From Bacteroidota bacterium (GTDB lineage Bacteria > Bacteroidota > Bacteroidia > Flavobacteriales_F > PHOS-HE28): a DNA stretch of 12,401 nt. The stretch's first letter is position 1. Each line of letters starts with the position of its first letter. Below the pieces are notes generated by a model, which saw only the letters and a program-made list of their open reading frames with translations, was not told where the DNA came from and did no database searches. Made by a program: the position numbers and the translations under genes. Shown here in pieces: positions 1-6,549 of the stretch. The DNA is taken from assembly GCA_023418095.1 (NCBI GenBank), contig JAEZDL010000039.1, forward strand, positions 1 through 12,401, in the 5' to 3' direction.

Positions 1-2
1 CC

Positions 3-929
3 AGCGGCAGGCCCGGCAGCAAGGTGGAATACTTCAGCGCCAACCCCGATGGAGCCGCCGAAGTGGTGCACATTGTGTTGCGTCCGCGCCCGAACCTTCG
101 CAAGAACAAGTTCGATGTGGACTTCAGTAAACTCGCTGTGAAGGGCCGCGGCAGCAAGGGCAACCTGCTCACGCGTTACTTCATCAGCAAGATCACCCTG
201 AAGGAGCGCGGTGGAAGCACGCTCGGCGCCATTCCGATCTGGTTCGATGAGACCATTCGCCGCATGAACGACACCGGCCATGGCAGATATCTGGGCCGTT
301 TTAGCGGAGATGACAAGGTGCTAGCGATCATGAAGAACGGCACCTATCATCTATATCCGTTCGTGCTCGGCACGCACTTCCCTGATGATGCCGTTACCGT
401 GGTGAAGTGGGATCCGAAGGCGGTCGTGAGCGCCGTGTATTGGGAAGGGGAGAAGAGCCAGTACAACGTGAAGCGCTTCCAGATCGAACCGGGCCGCGAT
501 CCGGTCCCCTTCATCACCGAACATCCCGAAAGCAAACTGGTAGTGCATTCGCTGGTCGGTCATCCGCGTGTGCGCATCGCCTACGACAAGAGAAGCGCAG
601 GCGACAAGCCGGATGAAGAGATCGATCTGGAAGCGTTCATTACCGTGAAAGGCGTGAAGGCGATCGGCAACCGCCTGACACCCTACAAAGTGAAGGAGCT
701 CGAATTGCTGGATCAAGTGTTCATTCCCATGACGCCGGAGCTGGAGGAGCAGCAACAAATGCTGATCACCGATGAAGAGGTGGGCAACCTGGGCGCGCCG
801 GAGGAAGATGATCTGGAGGAAAGCCCGATGAGCTCAGTGAAACGCATCGAGCCGGAAGGCTTCGATCCCAACGAGCCAATGATCGGGTTCAAACCGGGGA
901 AGCAGATCACTTTGGGGTTGGATGAGTGA
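3..929 (+). CDS. parC: DNA topoisomerase IV / gyrase subunit A, C-terminal part (5' partial)
   Basis: This is the C-terminal part of the type II topoisomerase subunit that cuts and rejoins DNA and wraps it through a beta-pinwheel domain. The reading frame is open to the left edge of the window, so the GTG at 24 is not a start; about 308 residues are visible. The text contains repeated pinwheel-blade motifs such as VKGRGSKGNLLTRY, GRYLGRFSGDDKVLAI and SAVYWEGEKSQYNVKRF, which I recognise from the Bacteroidota GyrA/ParC-like family. The last 60 or so residues form an acidic tail (for example EEDDLEESP), also common in that family. The catalytic tyrosine domain lies outside the window. It is a core gene and marks the left border of the defence island. 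Annotators use either parC or 'gyrase/topoisomerase IV subunit A'; I cannot separate these from the C-terminus alone. Confidence 0.88.
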   Translation, partial: SGRPGSKVEYFSANPDGAAEVVHIVLRPRPNLRKNKFDVDFSKLAVKGRGSKGNLLTRYFISKITLKERGGSTLGAIPIWFDETIRRMNDTGHGRYLGRFSGDDKVLAIMKNGTYHLYPFVLGTHFPDDAVTVVKWDPKAVVSAVYWEGEKSQYNVKRFQIEPGRDPVPFITEHPESKLVVHSLVGHPRVRIAYDKRSAGDKPDEEIDLEAFITVKGVKAIGNRLTPYKVKELELLDQVFIPMTPELEEQQQMLITDEEVGNLGAPEEDDLEESPMSSVKRIEPEGFDPNEPMIGFKPGKQITLGLDE

Positions 930-932
930 CGC

Positions 933-1160
933 GATCAGATGATCGGATAATTAGAGGATCAGATGATGGGACGCCTTGGATCGTCGGGGGCACCAATCAG
1001 AGCTTAGCTGGTGGCTACGCTCGCCAGGCAGTGCATAGTGGTAGCCTCAGGCTACCTTCTTCTGATCATGGTGCGCGTAGCCGAAGGCTACACGAAGTTT
1101 CCAAACCTCCGCAGCGGTCTCCTGCGCATTTGGCAGGGACCCTGCGGTGATCAGATGATC
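933..1160. repeat. Hairpin-rich intergenic repeat element bracketed by GATCAGATGATC
   Basis: The gap between the topoisomerase gene and the McrB-like gene holds no convincing gene. It begins and ends with the same 12-mer, GATCAGATGATC, at 933-944 and 1149-1160, with a one-mismatch copy at 957-968. Between them are four inverted repeats: 1008-1013 with 1022-1027 (CTGGTG/CGCCAG, one G-U pair); 1040-1056 (7-bp stem, loop TCA); 1077-1091 (stem GTAGCC/GGCTAC, loop GAA); and 1109-1147 (15 pairs in three blocks with two single-base bulges, 7-base loop). Two of the hairpins share the same stem sequence. This resembles REP/BIME-type dispersed palindromic elements, but I cannot test its copy number here. 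Confidence 0.6.
1109..1147. repeat. Long bulged hairpin beyond the McrB-like gene
   Basis: CCGCAG (1109-1114) pairs with CTGCGG (1142-1147), GGTC (1116-1119) with GACC (1138-1141), and CCTGC (1121-1125) with GCAGG (1133-1137). The loop is 1126-1132, and C1115 and T1120 bulge out. It lies 25 bases past the stop codon of the minus-strand McrB-like gene and could end that transcript, but no T-run follows on the minus strand, so it is not a classical intrinsic terminator. Confidence 0.5.
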
Positions 1161-1171
1161 GCGACGTTACG

Positions 1172-1894
1172 TTACGAGCCCATGTACCTGCGCGCCGTTC
1201 TGAAGATGAAATCCTGCGCGATCATCAATGTCTTGCCCTGATAATCGATCGGACGGAGCAACGATCGATGAAGCTCCATTAGTTCAGTATCCTTTTCCAG
1301 GATGGAGTAGATCGTCCGAACGACCTTGAAAAAACGTTCGTATTCGCCAGTCCGGGGAATATCGCTGGCCTGTACCAGTTCCATGAAGGTCTTGAACTCG
1401 GTGTACTTGTAGATCGCATACTTCTCAGGATACTTGAACGCAAGGTAAAGAGTGACCATCCGCTGACCATCGTGATAATGGCTCTTCACAGACGGGTCTG
1501 CCGCATTCACTTGCTTCAAAAGCTCATCGCAATGGAACACGAAGTGATCGATGCGCTTGTCGACCGGTAGAGATTCATCGAACAACTCCCTGAACATCGA
1601 TCGGACACGTTCCGGATCATGGCCGATGAAGCGCAGCATCACGCTCTTGGGAAAGAAATATTGGTTCGCCCACAGGTTGTCATTCTCGCTGTTCTGAAAG
1701 CTGGCATCGAACATGGCGTGCATGTCCGTTGCGCCCAAGTCCCAGCGATCATGGAAGTTCTTGAGCGATTCCCACTTGTAGAGTTCGTCGTAACTGGGGT
1801 CCCGAAGCAGCTCTTTATATGCTGCCTTCTCGCGTTCCAGAACAGCGACCGAGAACCCTCTTTTTGCCTGAGGTTGTAGGGGCATGGCTTTCAT
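1172..1894 (-). CDS. McrB-like N-terminal domain, stand-alone or truncated
   Basis: The product is 240 residues from ATG 1894, or 237 from ATG 1885; a longer frame continues upstream but there it reads antisense through hsdM. Segments such as YKWESLKNFHDRWDL (39-53), YFFPKSVMLRF (79-89), FRELFDES (101-108), LAFKYPEKYAIYKYTEF (151-167) and the final QDFIF (227-231) match, from memory, the N-terminal region of McrB-type restriction ATPases. In those proteins this domain precedes a GTP/ATP-binding AAA+ motor. Here a stop follows directly after it, and no Walker motif lies downstream on this strand. It may be a decayed type IV restriction gene or an independent sensor domain. It is divergent from hsdM across a 72-bp gap. 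The family match is fairly sure; activity is unknown. Confidence 0.7.
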   Translation of the reverse strand: MKAMPLQPQAKRGFSVAVLEREKAAYKELLRDPSYDELYKWESLKNFHDRWDLGATDMHAMFDASFQNSENDNLWANQYFFPKSVMLRFIGHDPERVRSMFRELFDESLPVDKRIDHFVFHCDELLKQVNAADPSVKSHYHDGQRMVTLYLAFKYPEKYAIYKYTEFKTFMELVQASDIPRTGEYERFFKVVRTIYSILEKDTELMELHRSLLRPIDYQGKTLMIAQDFIFRTARRYMGS

Positions 1895-1943
1895 GTTCGA
1901 TCCGCAGGCAAGATATCGTATGTCAACGTCAAATTCTGTCGCA

Positions 1944-1960
1944 CAAAATCCCCTATTTTG
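1944..1960. promoter_or_regulatory. Inverted repeat in the divergent McrB-like/hsdM control region
   Basis: CAAAAT (1944-1949), five bases, then ATTTTG (1955-1960) form a perfect dyad in the 72-bp gap between the divergent start codons at 1894 and 1967. The right arm overlaps TATTTTG, one base short of the Bacteroidota -7 consensus TAnnTTTG, and ends only 6 bases before the hsdM ATG. It could be an operator, part of a promoter with a very short leader, or chance. Confidence 0.3.
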
Positions 1961-1966
1961 CCCCCA

Positions 1967-3745
1967 ATGCCACCCAAGAAGAAAGACCTCGCCATAGCCC
2001 CGCAACCGATCGCTTCTCCCAAAGCCGACCAGTCCAAGGCCAACTTCATCTGGTCCGTGGCCGATGATCTCCTGCGCGGCGTTTTCAAGCAGCACCAGTA
2101 TGGCGACATCATGCTTCCGTTCGTTGTTCTCCGGCGGTTGGACCAGGTGCTCGCACCCCATAAAGAAGCCGTCCACCAAGCCTATGAGCAGTTCAAGGCA
2201 AAGCTGAGCGAGGACAAGCTGGAGCCCGTGTTGCTGAAGGCCGCGCAAGGCACGCGATTCTACAACACCTCCAAGTACGATCTACAGCGACTGGTGCAGG
2301 ATCCCGGCAACATCGAGATCAACTTCAACAACTACCTGAACGGTTTCAGCAGCAACGTGCGGGAGATCATGGAGAATTTCTCCATCAACAAGGTGGTGAA
2401 AGATCTCGCGAAGAACGACCGGCTCTATCGCATGGTGGACAAGTTCACCGAGGTGGACCTGTCCCCGAAGAGCGTGAGCAACCACGAGATGGGTTCCATC
2501 TTCGAGGAACTGATCCGGCGCTTTGCTGAAATGAGCAACGAGACCGCAGGGGAGCATTTTACACCACGGGAAGTGATCCAACTGATGGTGAACATCCTCT
2601 TCGCAGCGGAAAAAGAAAAGCTGAGCGACAAGGGCATCATCCGCACCATCTTCGATCCGGCCTGTGGCACGGGCGGCATGCTCACCATCGCACGCGAGCA
2701 CATCCGCGAGCACATCAACCCGAATGCGGACATCAAGGTGTTCGGGCAGGAACTCAACGAGCAGACCTTCGCCATCGCCAAGTCCGATGTCCTGATCACC
2801 GATCCGGAAAGTGCAGGCAACATCCGGCATGGCGACAGCTTCACGCAGGATCGGTTCGAGGGGCAGCGCTTTGACTACATGCTCGCGAATCCTCCCTACG
2901 GCGTCAGCTGGAAGGCTTCGCAGAAGTTCATCGAGAACGAGGCGAAGAACCCGTACGGGCGTTTCAGTGCGGGACTGCCGCGCAGCAGTGATGGGCAGTT
3001 GCTCTTCCTGCAGCACATGGTGAGCAAGATGGAGCCGCGCGGGAGCCGCGTCGGCATCGTCTTCAACGGCTCGCCGCTCTTCACCGGCGATGCAGGCAGC
3101 GGCGAAAGCAACATCCGCAAATGGATCATCGAGAATGACTGGCTGGAGGCCATCGTGGCCCTGCCCACCCAGCTGTTCTACAACACCGGTATCGCCACCT
3201 ACCTCTGGTTCGTCACCAACGCGAAGGAGAAGCGGCGCAAGGGCAAGGTGCAGCTGATCAACGCCACCGGCGAAGGCTTTTACCGGAAGATGCGCAAGAG
3301 CCTTGGTGATAAGCGGCAGTTCATTCCCGATGAAGCGATCGCCGAAGTGGTGAAGCTTCATGCCGCTTTCAAGGACGGGCCCAACTGCAAGATCTTCGAC
3401 AACGAGGAACTGGGCTTCACCAAGGTCACGGTGGAGCGGCCCGAACGCAATGAGAAAGGCGAGATCGTGAAAGCGCGCGATGGCAAGCCCAAGGCCAGCA
3501 GCAGTCTGCGCGATACCGAGAAGATCCCCCTGAAGGAGGACATCGATGCCTACTTCGAGCGGGAGGTGCGGCCGCACGTGCCCGATGCCTGGATGGACCG
3601 CAGCAAGGACAAAGTGGGCTACGAGATCAACTTCACCCGGTACTTCTACGAGTACAAACCCTTGAGGCCGCTGGATGTGATCGCGAAGGACATCCTTGAA
3701 TTGGAGGAGGAGACGGAGGGGTTGTTGAAGAAGATCCTGGCATGA
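1967..3745 (+). CDS. hsdM: Type I restriction-modification system, N6-adenine methyltransferase subunit HsdM
   Basis: HsdM binds S-adenosylmethionine and methylates adenine within the site chosen by HsdS; two HsdM plus one HsdS form the methylase. The protein has 592 residues. An HsdM N-terminal helical domain covers roughly residues 25-180 (LRGVFKQHQYGDIMLPFVVL region). The methylase core follows, with EHFTPREVIQLM (197-208), the SAM-binding motif FDPACGTGGML (229-239) and the catalytic NPPYG (308-312) of N6-adenine methylases. All key residues are present. I chose ATG 1967 because the in-frame TTG at 1958 would add only three residues and overlaps the control dyad. It is the first gene of the plus-strand locus and overlaps the next gene by ATGA (3742-3745). 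G+C-rich codon use matches hsdR. Confidence 0.95.
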   Translation: MPPKKKDLAIAPQPIASPKADQSKANFIWSVADDLLRGVFKQHQYGDIMLPFVVLRRLDQVLAPHKEAVHQAYEQFKAKLSEDKLEPVLLKAAQGTRFYNTSKYDLQRLVQDPGNIEINFNNYLNGFSSNVREIMENFSINKVVKDLAKNDRLYRMVDKFTEVDLSPKSVSNHEMGSIFEELIRRFAEMSNETAGEHFTPREVIQLMVNILFAAEKEKLSDKGIIRTIFDPACGTGGMLTIAREHIREHINPNADIKVFGQELNEQTFAIAKSDVLITDPESAGNIRHGDSFTQDRFEGQRFDYMLANPPYGVSWKASQKFIENEAKNPYGRFSAGLPRSSDGQLLFLQHMVSKMEPRGSRVGIVFNGSPLFTGDAGSGESNIRKWIIENDWLEAIVALPTQLFYNTGIATYLWFVTNAKEKRRKGKVQLINATGEGFYRKMRKSLGDKRQFIPDEAIAEVVKLHAAFKDGPNCKIFDNEELGFTKVTVERPERNEKGEIVKARDGKPKASSSLRDTEKIPLKEDIDAYFEREVRPHVPDAWMDRSKDKVGYEINFTRYFYEYKPLRPLDVIAKDILELEEETEGLLKKILA

Positions 3746-4992
3746 GCACAGTTTCTTTGAATGTCGATTGGCTGGATGATCTCATTGCTTCCTTCCAGTC
3801 TACTGCAAAAGCCCGCGAACCAGATCTATTCGAGATACTTACTTATGGTTCTTCGGAACAAGTGAACAGCAACCTCCTGGCCTTTTACCTGGACCGGGAT
3901 GCCCACCATGGCTTTAAAGATCTGTTCCTTTCTGCGCTCAAAGCCACAATGCAACGCGCAGCTAAAGACATCGAAGACTATAACCTACACGTAATAGGAA
4001 GCACTGCGTATGAAGTAAAGCCCGAAGCCAGCGCCTATGGCAAGCGGATCGACCTACTGATCACCGGAAAGCCGGAAGATGGTGGCGCAGTTGGTAATGG
4101 TTCCTCAAATGCATTAGCCCCTTGGTGTTTGATCATTGAGAACAAGCTATATGCAGGATTGAACAACCGGCTGGATGTGTATTGGGATTCCGTTTCAGCG
4201 GTGGATGGCGCAAAGTTCGGTGTGGTACTTTCCTTGCGGCCAGTGCCTGATGAGTTATTGAAGAGCGATGGCTTTCGCTACGTGAACGTCTTACATAAGG
4301 ACCTTGCAGCGGAGGTCAGATCCCAGCTAAGTACTTATTATGAGGAGGCCAGTGACAGGCACCTTCTCATATTGAAGGAGTATTTGCGAAGTATCGCGAA
4401 CCATTACGAAAACTATGTCATGGATCCAAGCAATGAGAATGATCTGATCTTACTTCGAGAGAAGGAGCCGCAGATCAATGCACTGAATCGGAGGATCGAA
4501 GCGCTGCAGAGCTACGTGATCCATCGCTTCTTTCACGTGTTAAGGGACTTTGGATACAAGCCTTATACACAAGGCACGGGGTCGATCACTAAGCATTTTT
4601 ACGCGGATCAGGAATTCTGTAGGGAGATCGGAGCAAGGTTCGGACCTTACTTTCGGTTTTTCGTGAGATTTTCCGATGCGATCTACCATGATCAGTTGCA
4701 TATGTATTTCGAATTGTACGACGAATACTCAACGTATGGTGACGCATTGAAGAAACTGATAGAAGAGCACTACGGTGAGGAAGGTTTGCAAAAGCTGAAT
4801 CTGACGCTTGGCAGCAGTCAAAGTGCCAAAGGTGGTTATTATCACATCGCCTATATGGAAGAATTTCCGTTGAACAGCAAAGGAGACTTTGAAAGAGGAC
4901 TTAGGAATTGCTTAGCGAAATCTTTTTTTGATCCGTCTGATAATTTCGTAGACCGGTGTACAGCCTGGATGAAAGAGCTCACTTCCGCCTAA
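3742..4992 (+). CDS. PD-(D/E)XK-fold nuclease family protein inserted between hsdM and hsdS
   Basis: This 416-residue protein resembles the PD-(D/E)XK nuclease superfamily group often called PDDEXK_4. Near the N-terminus, SNLLAFYLD (43-51) followed by a His-Gly (56-57) is typical of that group. The presumed metal-binding residues are D104 in KRIDLLITG and E133/K135 in CLIIENKLYAG, giving an intact D...ExK signature. The remaining ~260 residues (for example the helical part at 225-265) are not assigned. The start overlaps the hsdM stop (ATGA) and the stop overlaps the hsdS start (TAATG), so it is probably co-translated with the methylase and specificity subunits. Its DNA is visibly richer in A+T than hsdM, suggesting separate acquisition. 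It is not a standard type I subunit; whether it cuts DNA or RNA, or aids the complex, cannot be told. Confidence 0.78.
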   Translation: MSTVSLNVDWLDDLIASFQSTAKAREPDLFEILTYGSSEQVNSNLLAFYLDRDAHHGFKDLFLSALKATMQRAAKDIEDYNLHVIGSTAYEVKPEASAYGKRIDLLITGKPEDGGAVGNGSSNALAPWCLIIENKLYAGLNNRLDVYWDSVSAVDGAKFGVVLSLRPVPDELLKSDGFRYVNVLHKDLAAEVRSQLSTYYEEASDRHLLILKEYLRSIANHYENYVMDPSNENDLILLREKEPQINALNRRIEALQSYVIHRFFHVLRDFGYKPYTQGTGSITKHFYADQEFCREIGARFGPYFRFFVRFSDAIYHDQLHMYFELYDEYSTYGDALKKLIEEHYGEEGLQKLNLTLGSSQSAKGGYYHIAYMEEFPLNSKGDFERGLRNCLAKSFFDPSDNFVDRCTAWMKELTSA

Positions 4993-6386
4993 TGACCTCC
5001 CTCCCCCCATATCCCCGCACCAAACCCATCAACATCCCATGGATCGGTGAAGTGCCCGAGCATTGGTTAGTGTCGCGGTTTAAATATTGGTACGACACTG
5101 GGATGGGAGCAACAATTCTTGGTGAGGATTTAGAAGACGAAGGCACAATTCCAGTATTTAGCGCTACCGAGAGCAGTAAAGTCTTCGGTTATGTTAATCA
5201 GGCAACTGTGCCACTGTCGACTGGCGATTTGGTGATACCTGCACGAGGCAATTCGATTGGGTCAGTCATGATGGTTGAGGAGATTCTAGCGACCTCCACT
5301 CAAACAACGATATATGCTCAGCTTAAAGATGTTCGACATGTCCACGGAAAGTATGCATTTTATTTTCAAAGTGGATTAAGGAAATATCTCTTTGGCTTTG
5401 ATAACACGGCTATTCCACAATTAACGGTCGACCAAGTAAGGAATAACACCTTCTTGCTCCCACCCCTCCCCGAACAAACCCACATCGCCCGCTATCTCGA
5501 CCACAAGACCGCCCTCATCGATGCCTTTCTGGCGCGCAAGTGGCGCATGATCGCCTTGCTCAAGGAGCGTCGCCAGGCGCTCATCAGCCATGCCGTTACC
5601 AAAGGGCTGGACCCTTCCGCACCCATGAAGGATAGCGGCATCGAGTGGATCGGTGTGGTGCCGGCGCATTGGGAGGTGAGTAAAGTAAAACACCTTTGCA
5701 AAGTCTTTGGCCGTATTGGGTTTAGAGGGTATGCTAAGGAAGATCTGGTTCAAGCAGGTGAAGGCGCTTTAGTGATCGGTGGCAAGCATATCGGTGACGA
5801 TGAATTGAAACTCACCGATCCCGATTATTTGAGTTGGGAGAAGTACTACGAGTCACCGGAGATCATGATCGCAAAGGGAGACATCGTAGTTTCTCAGCGT
5901 GGCACTTTAGGGAAGGTCGCTGTCATCGATCGAGAACTTGGCCCGGCAACGATCAACCCTTCGATGATCTTGTTGAAGGAGCTGGAATGTGACTCGGCTT
6001 TCTTTGGATACTTCTTCAAATCTGCGTACTTCAAATCGTTCATAGATCTGGTCAACACTTCAACTGCGGTTCCCATGATCAGCCAGGAACAATTGGGGAA
6101 TGTTACAGTGTCACTTCCGCCACGGGATGAGCAACTACTTCTTGTAGAAGTACTTAATGAGAGAACCACTCTGATCGATGATGAGATCATCCGCATCCAA
6201 ACCTCCATGGAACGTGTGCGGGAATACAGGCAGGCGCTGATCAGTGCGGTGGTCACCGGCAAGGTGGATGTGCGCGGGGTGGAGGTGCCGGAGGCCGATC
6301 AGATGATCAGTGGATCAGATGATCAGATGATGGAATATGAGGAGGGCACGGAAGAGTTGAGCGTGGCGGCGGAGCCGGAGGATTAG
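4992..6386 (+). CDS. hsdS: Type I restriction-modification system, specificity subunit HsdS
   Basis: HsdS recognises the two halves of the DNA target and scaffolds HsdM and HsdR. The 464-residue protein has the usual two-fold layout: IPWIGEVPEHW (15-25), target-recognition domain 1 (~26-155), LPPLPEQTHIARYLD (156-170) with a helical spacer ending ERRQALISHAVTKGLD (192-207), then IEWIGVVPAHWEV (217-229), target-recognition domain 2 (~230-374), LPPRDEQ (375-381) and a second helix ending EYRQALISAVVTGKVD (411-426). ATG 4992 shares a base with the preceding TAA; an in-frame ATG at 4956 would lie inside the nuclease gene. The recognition domains are A+T-richer than the conserved parts. After residue ~434 the tail is encoded by GATCAGATGATC repeats and looks added. 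The target site cannot be read from sequence. Confidence 0.94.
   Translation: MTSLPPYPRTKPINIPWIGEVPEHWLVSRFKYWYDTGMGATILGEDLEDEGTIPVFSATESSKVFGYVNQATVPLSTGDLVIPARGNSIGSVMMVEEILATSTQTTIYAQLKDVRHVHGKYAFYFQSGLRKYLFGFDNTAIPQLTVDQVRNNTFLLPPLPEQTHIARYLDHKTALIDAFLARKWRMIALLKERRQALISHAVTKGLDPSAPMKDSGIEWIGVVPAHWEVSKVKHLCKVFGRIGFRGYAKEDLVQAGEGALVIGGKHIGDDELKLTDPDYLSWEKYYESPEIMIAKGDIVVSQRGTLGKVAVIDRELGPATINPSMILLKELECDSAFFGYFFKSAYFKSFIDLVNTSTAVPMISQEQLGNVTVSLPPRDEQLLLVEVLNERTTLIDDEIIRIQTSMERVREYRQALISAVVTGKVDVRGVEVPEADQMISGSDDQMMEYEEGTEELSVAAEPED
5041..5672. repeat. Internal duplication of hsdS half-units (direct repeat pair)
   Basis: The 26 bases at 5041-5066 recur at 5647-5672 with 22 matches; both encode the WIG-x-VP-x-HW start of an HsdS half. 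A second pair, 5574-5612 and 6231-6269, encodes RQALIS-x-AVT-type ends of the helical spacers. These are the conserved halves around the two recognition domains and could serve as sites of homologous exchange between hsdS genes. Confidence 0.7.
6297..6332. repeat. Three GATCAGATGATC-type repeats in the 3' end of hsdS
   Basis: GATCAGATGATC occurs at 6297-6308 and 6313-6324, with an overlapping variant ending in G at 6321-6332. The same word brackets the intergenic element at 933-1160, and the variant plus one following base (GATCAGATGATGG) is shared with 957-969. It encodes the odd DQMISGSDDQMM stretch near the HsdS C-terminus. GATCA/TGATC makes each unit an imperfect palindrome. Confidence 0.7.
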
Positions 6387-6397
6387 TAGGCTTTCAT

Positions 6398-6449
6398 TAT
6401 AACCCATTGAGGTTATATTCTGCGTTTATAACCTGTAGAGGTTATAACC
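6398..6449. promoter_or_regulatory. Tandem palindromic operator candidate upstream of the XRE-ImmA gene
   Basis: Two 20-bp palindromes of the form TATAACC-N6-GGTTATA lie at 6398-6417 and 6427-6446, exactly 29 bp apart. A further TATAACC half-site (6443-6449) overlaps the second, making a perfect GGTTATAACC at 6440-6449. They begin 12 bases after the hsdS stop and end about 100 bases before the ATG of a gene with an N-terminal helix-turn-helix, the expected place for an autoregulatory operator. The spaced inverted-repeat form resembles operators of XRE-type antitoxins. The overlapping promoter elements could not be assigned. Confidence 0.65.
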
Positions 6450-6549
6450 TCACAGCAGGCCGTGCATAAGAGTCCGCTGCCCAGCCATTTTCCGCCCTGG
6501 CGCGATCGTTGCTTCGCCAGCGCGAACAGGATGTGCGAACTTTGTTGCA

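Noticed and set aside
926..1150. Short plus-strand frame in the repeat region
   Set aside because: Its product is just translated palindromes and 12-mer repeats, with no coding character.
1895..2248. Upstream extension of the McrB-like frame
   Set aside because: These ~118 codons run antisense through the start of hsdM and do not resemble the family; ATG 1894 or 1885 is more plausible.
2282..3577. Long open frame on the minus strand opposite hsdM (431 codons)
   Set aside because: It lies wholly within a well-supported HsdM gene, its product is Leu/His/Val-rich with no recognisable motif, and such antisense frames are expected from the G+C-rich codon use.
933..6332. GATCAGATGATC copies as a CRISPR-like array
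   Set aside because: Copies are only 12 bases, irregularly spaced over kilobases and in coding sequence; no uniform spacers.
6498..6522. CTGGCG/CGCCAG inverted repeat in the leader before the XRE-ImmA gene
   Set aside because: Six pairs with a 12-base loop is weak and has no linked riboswitch-like features; not listed as a feature.
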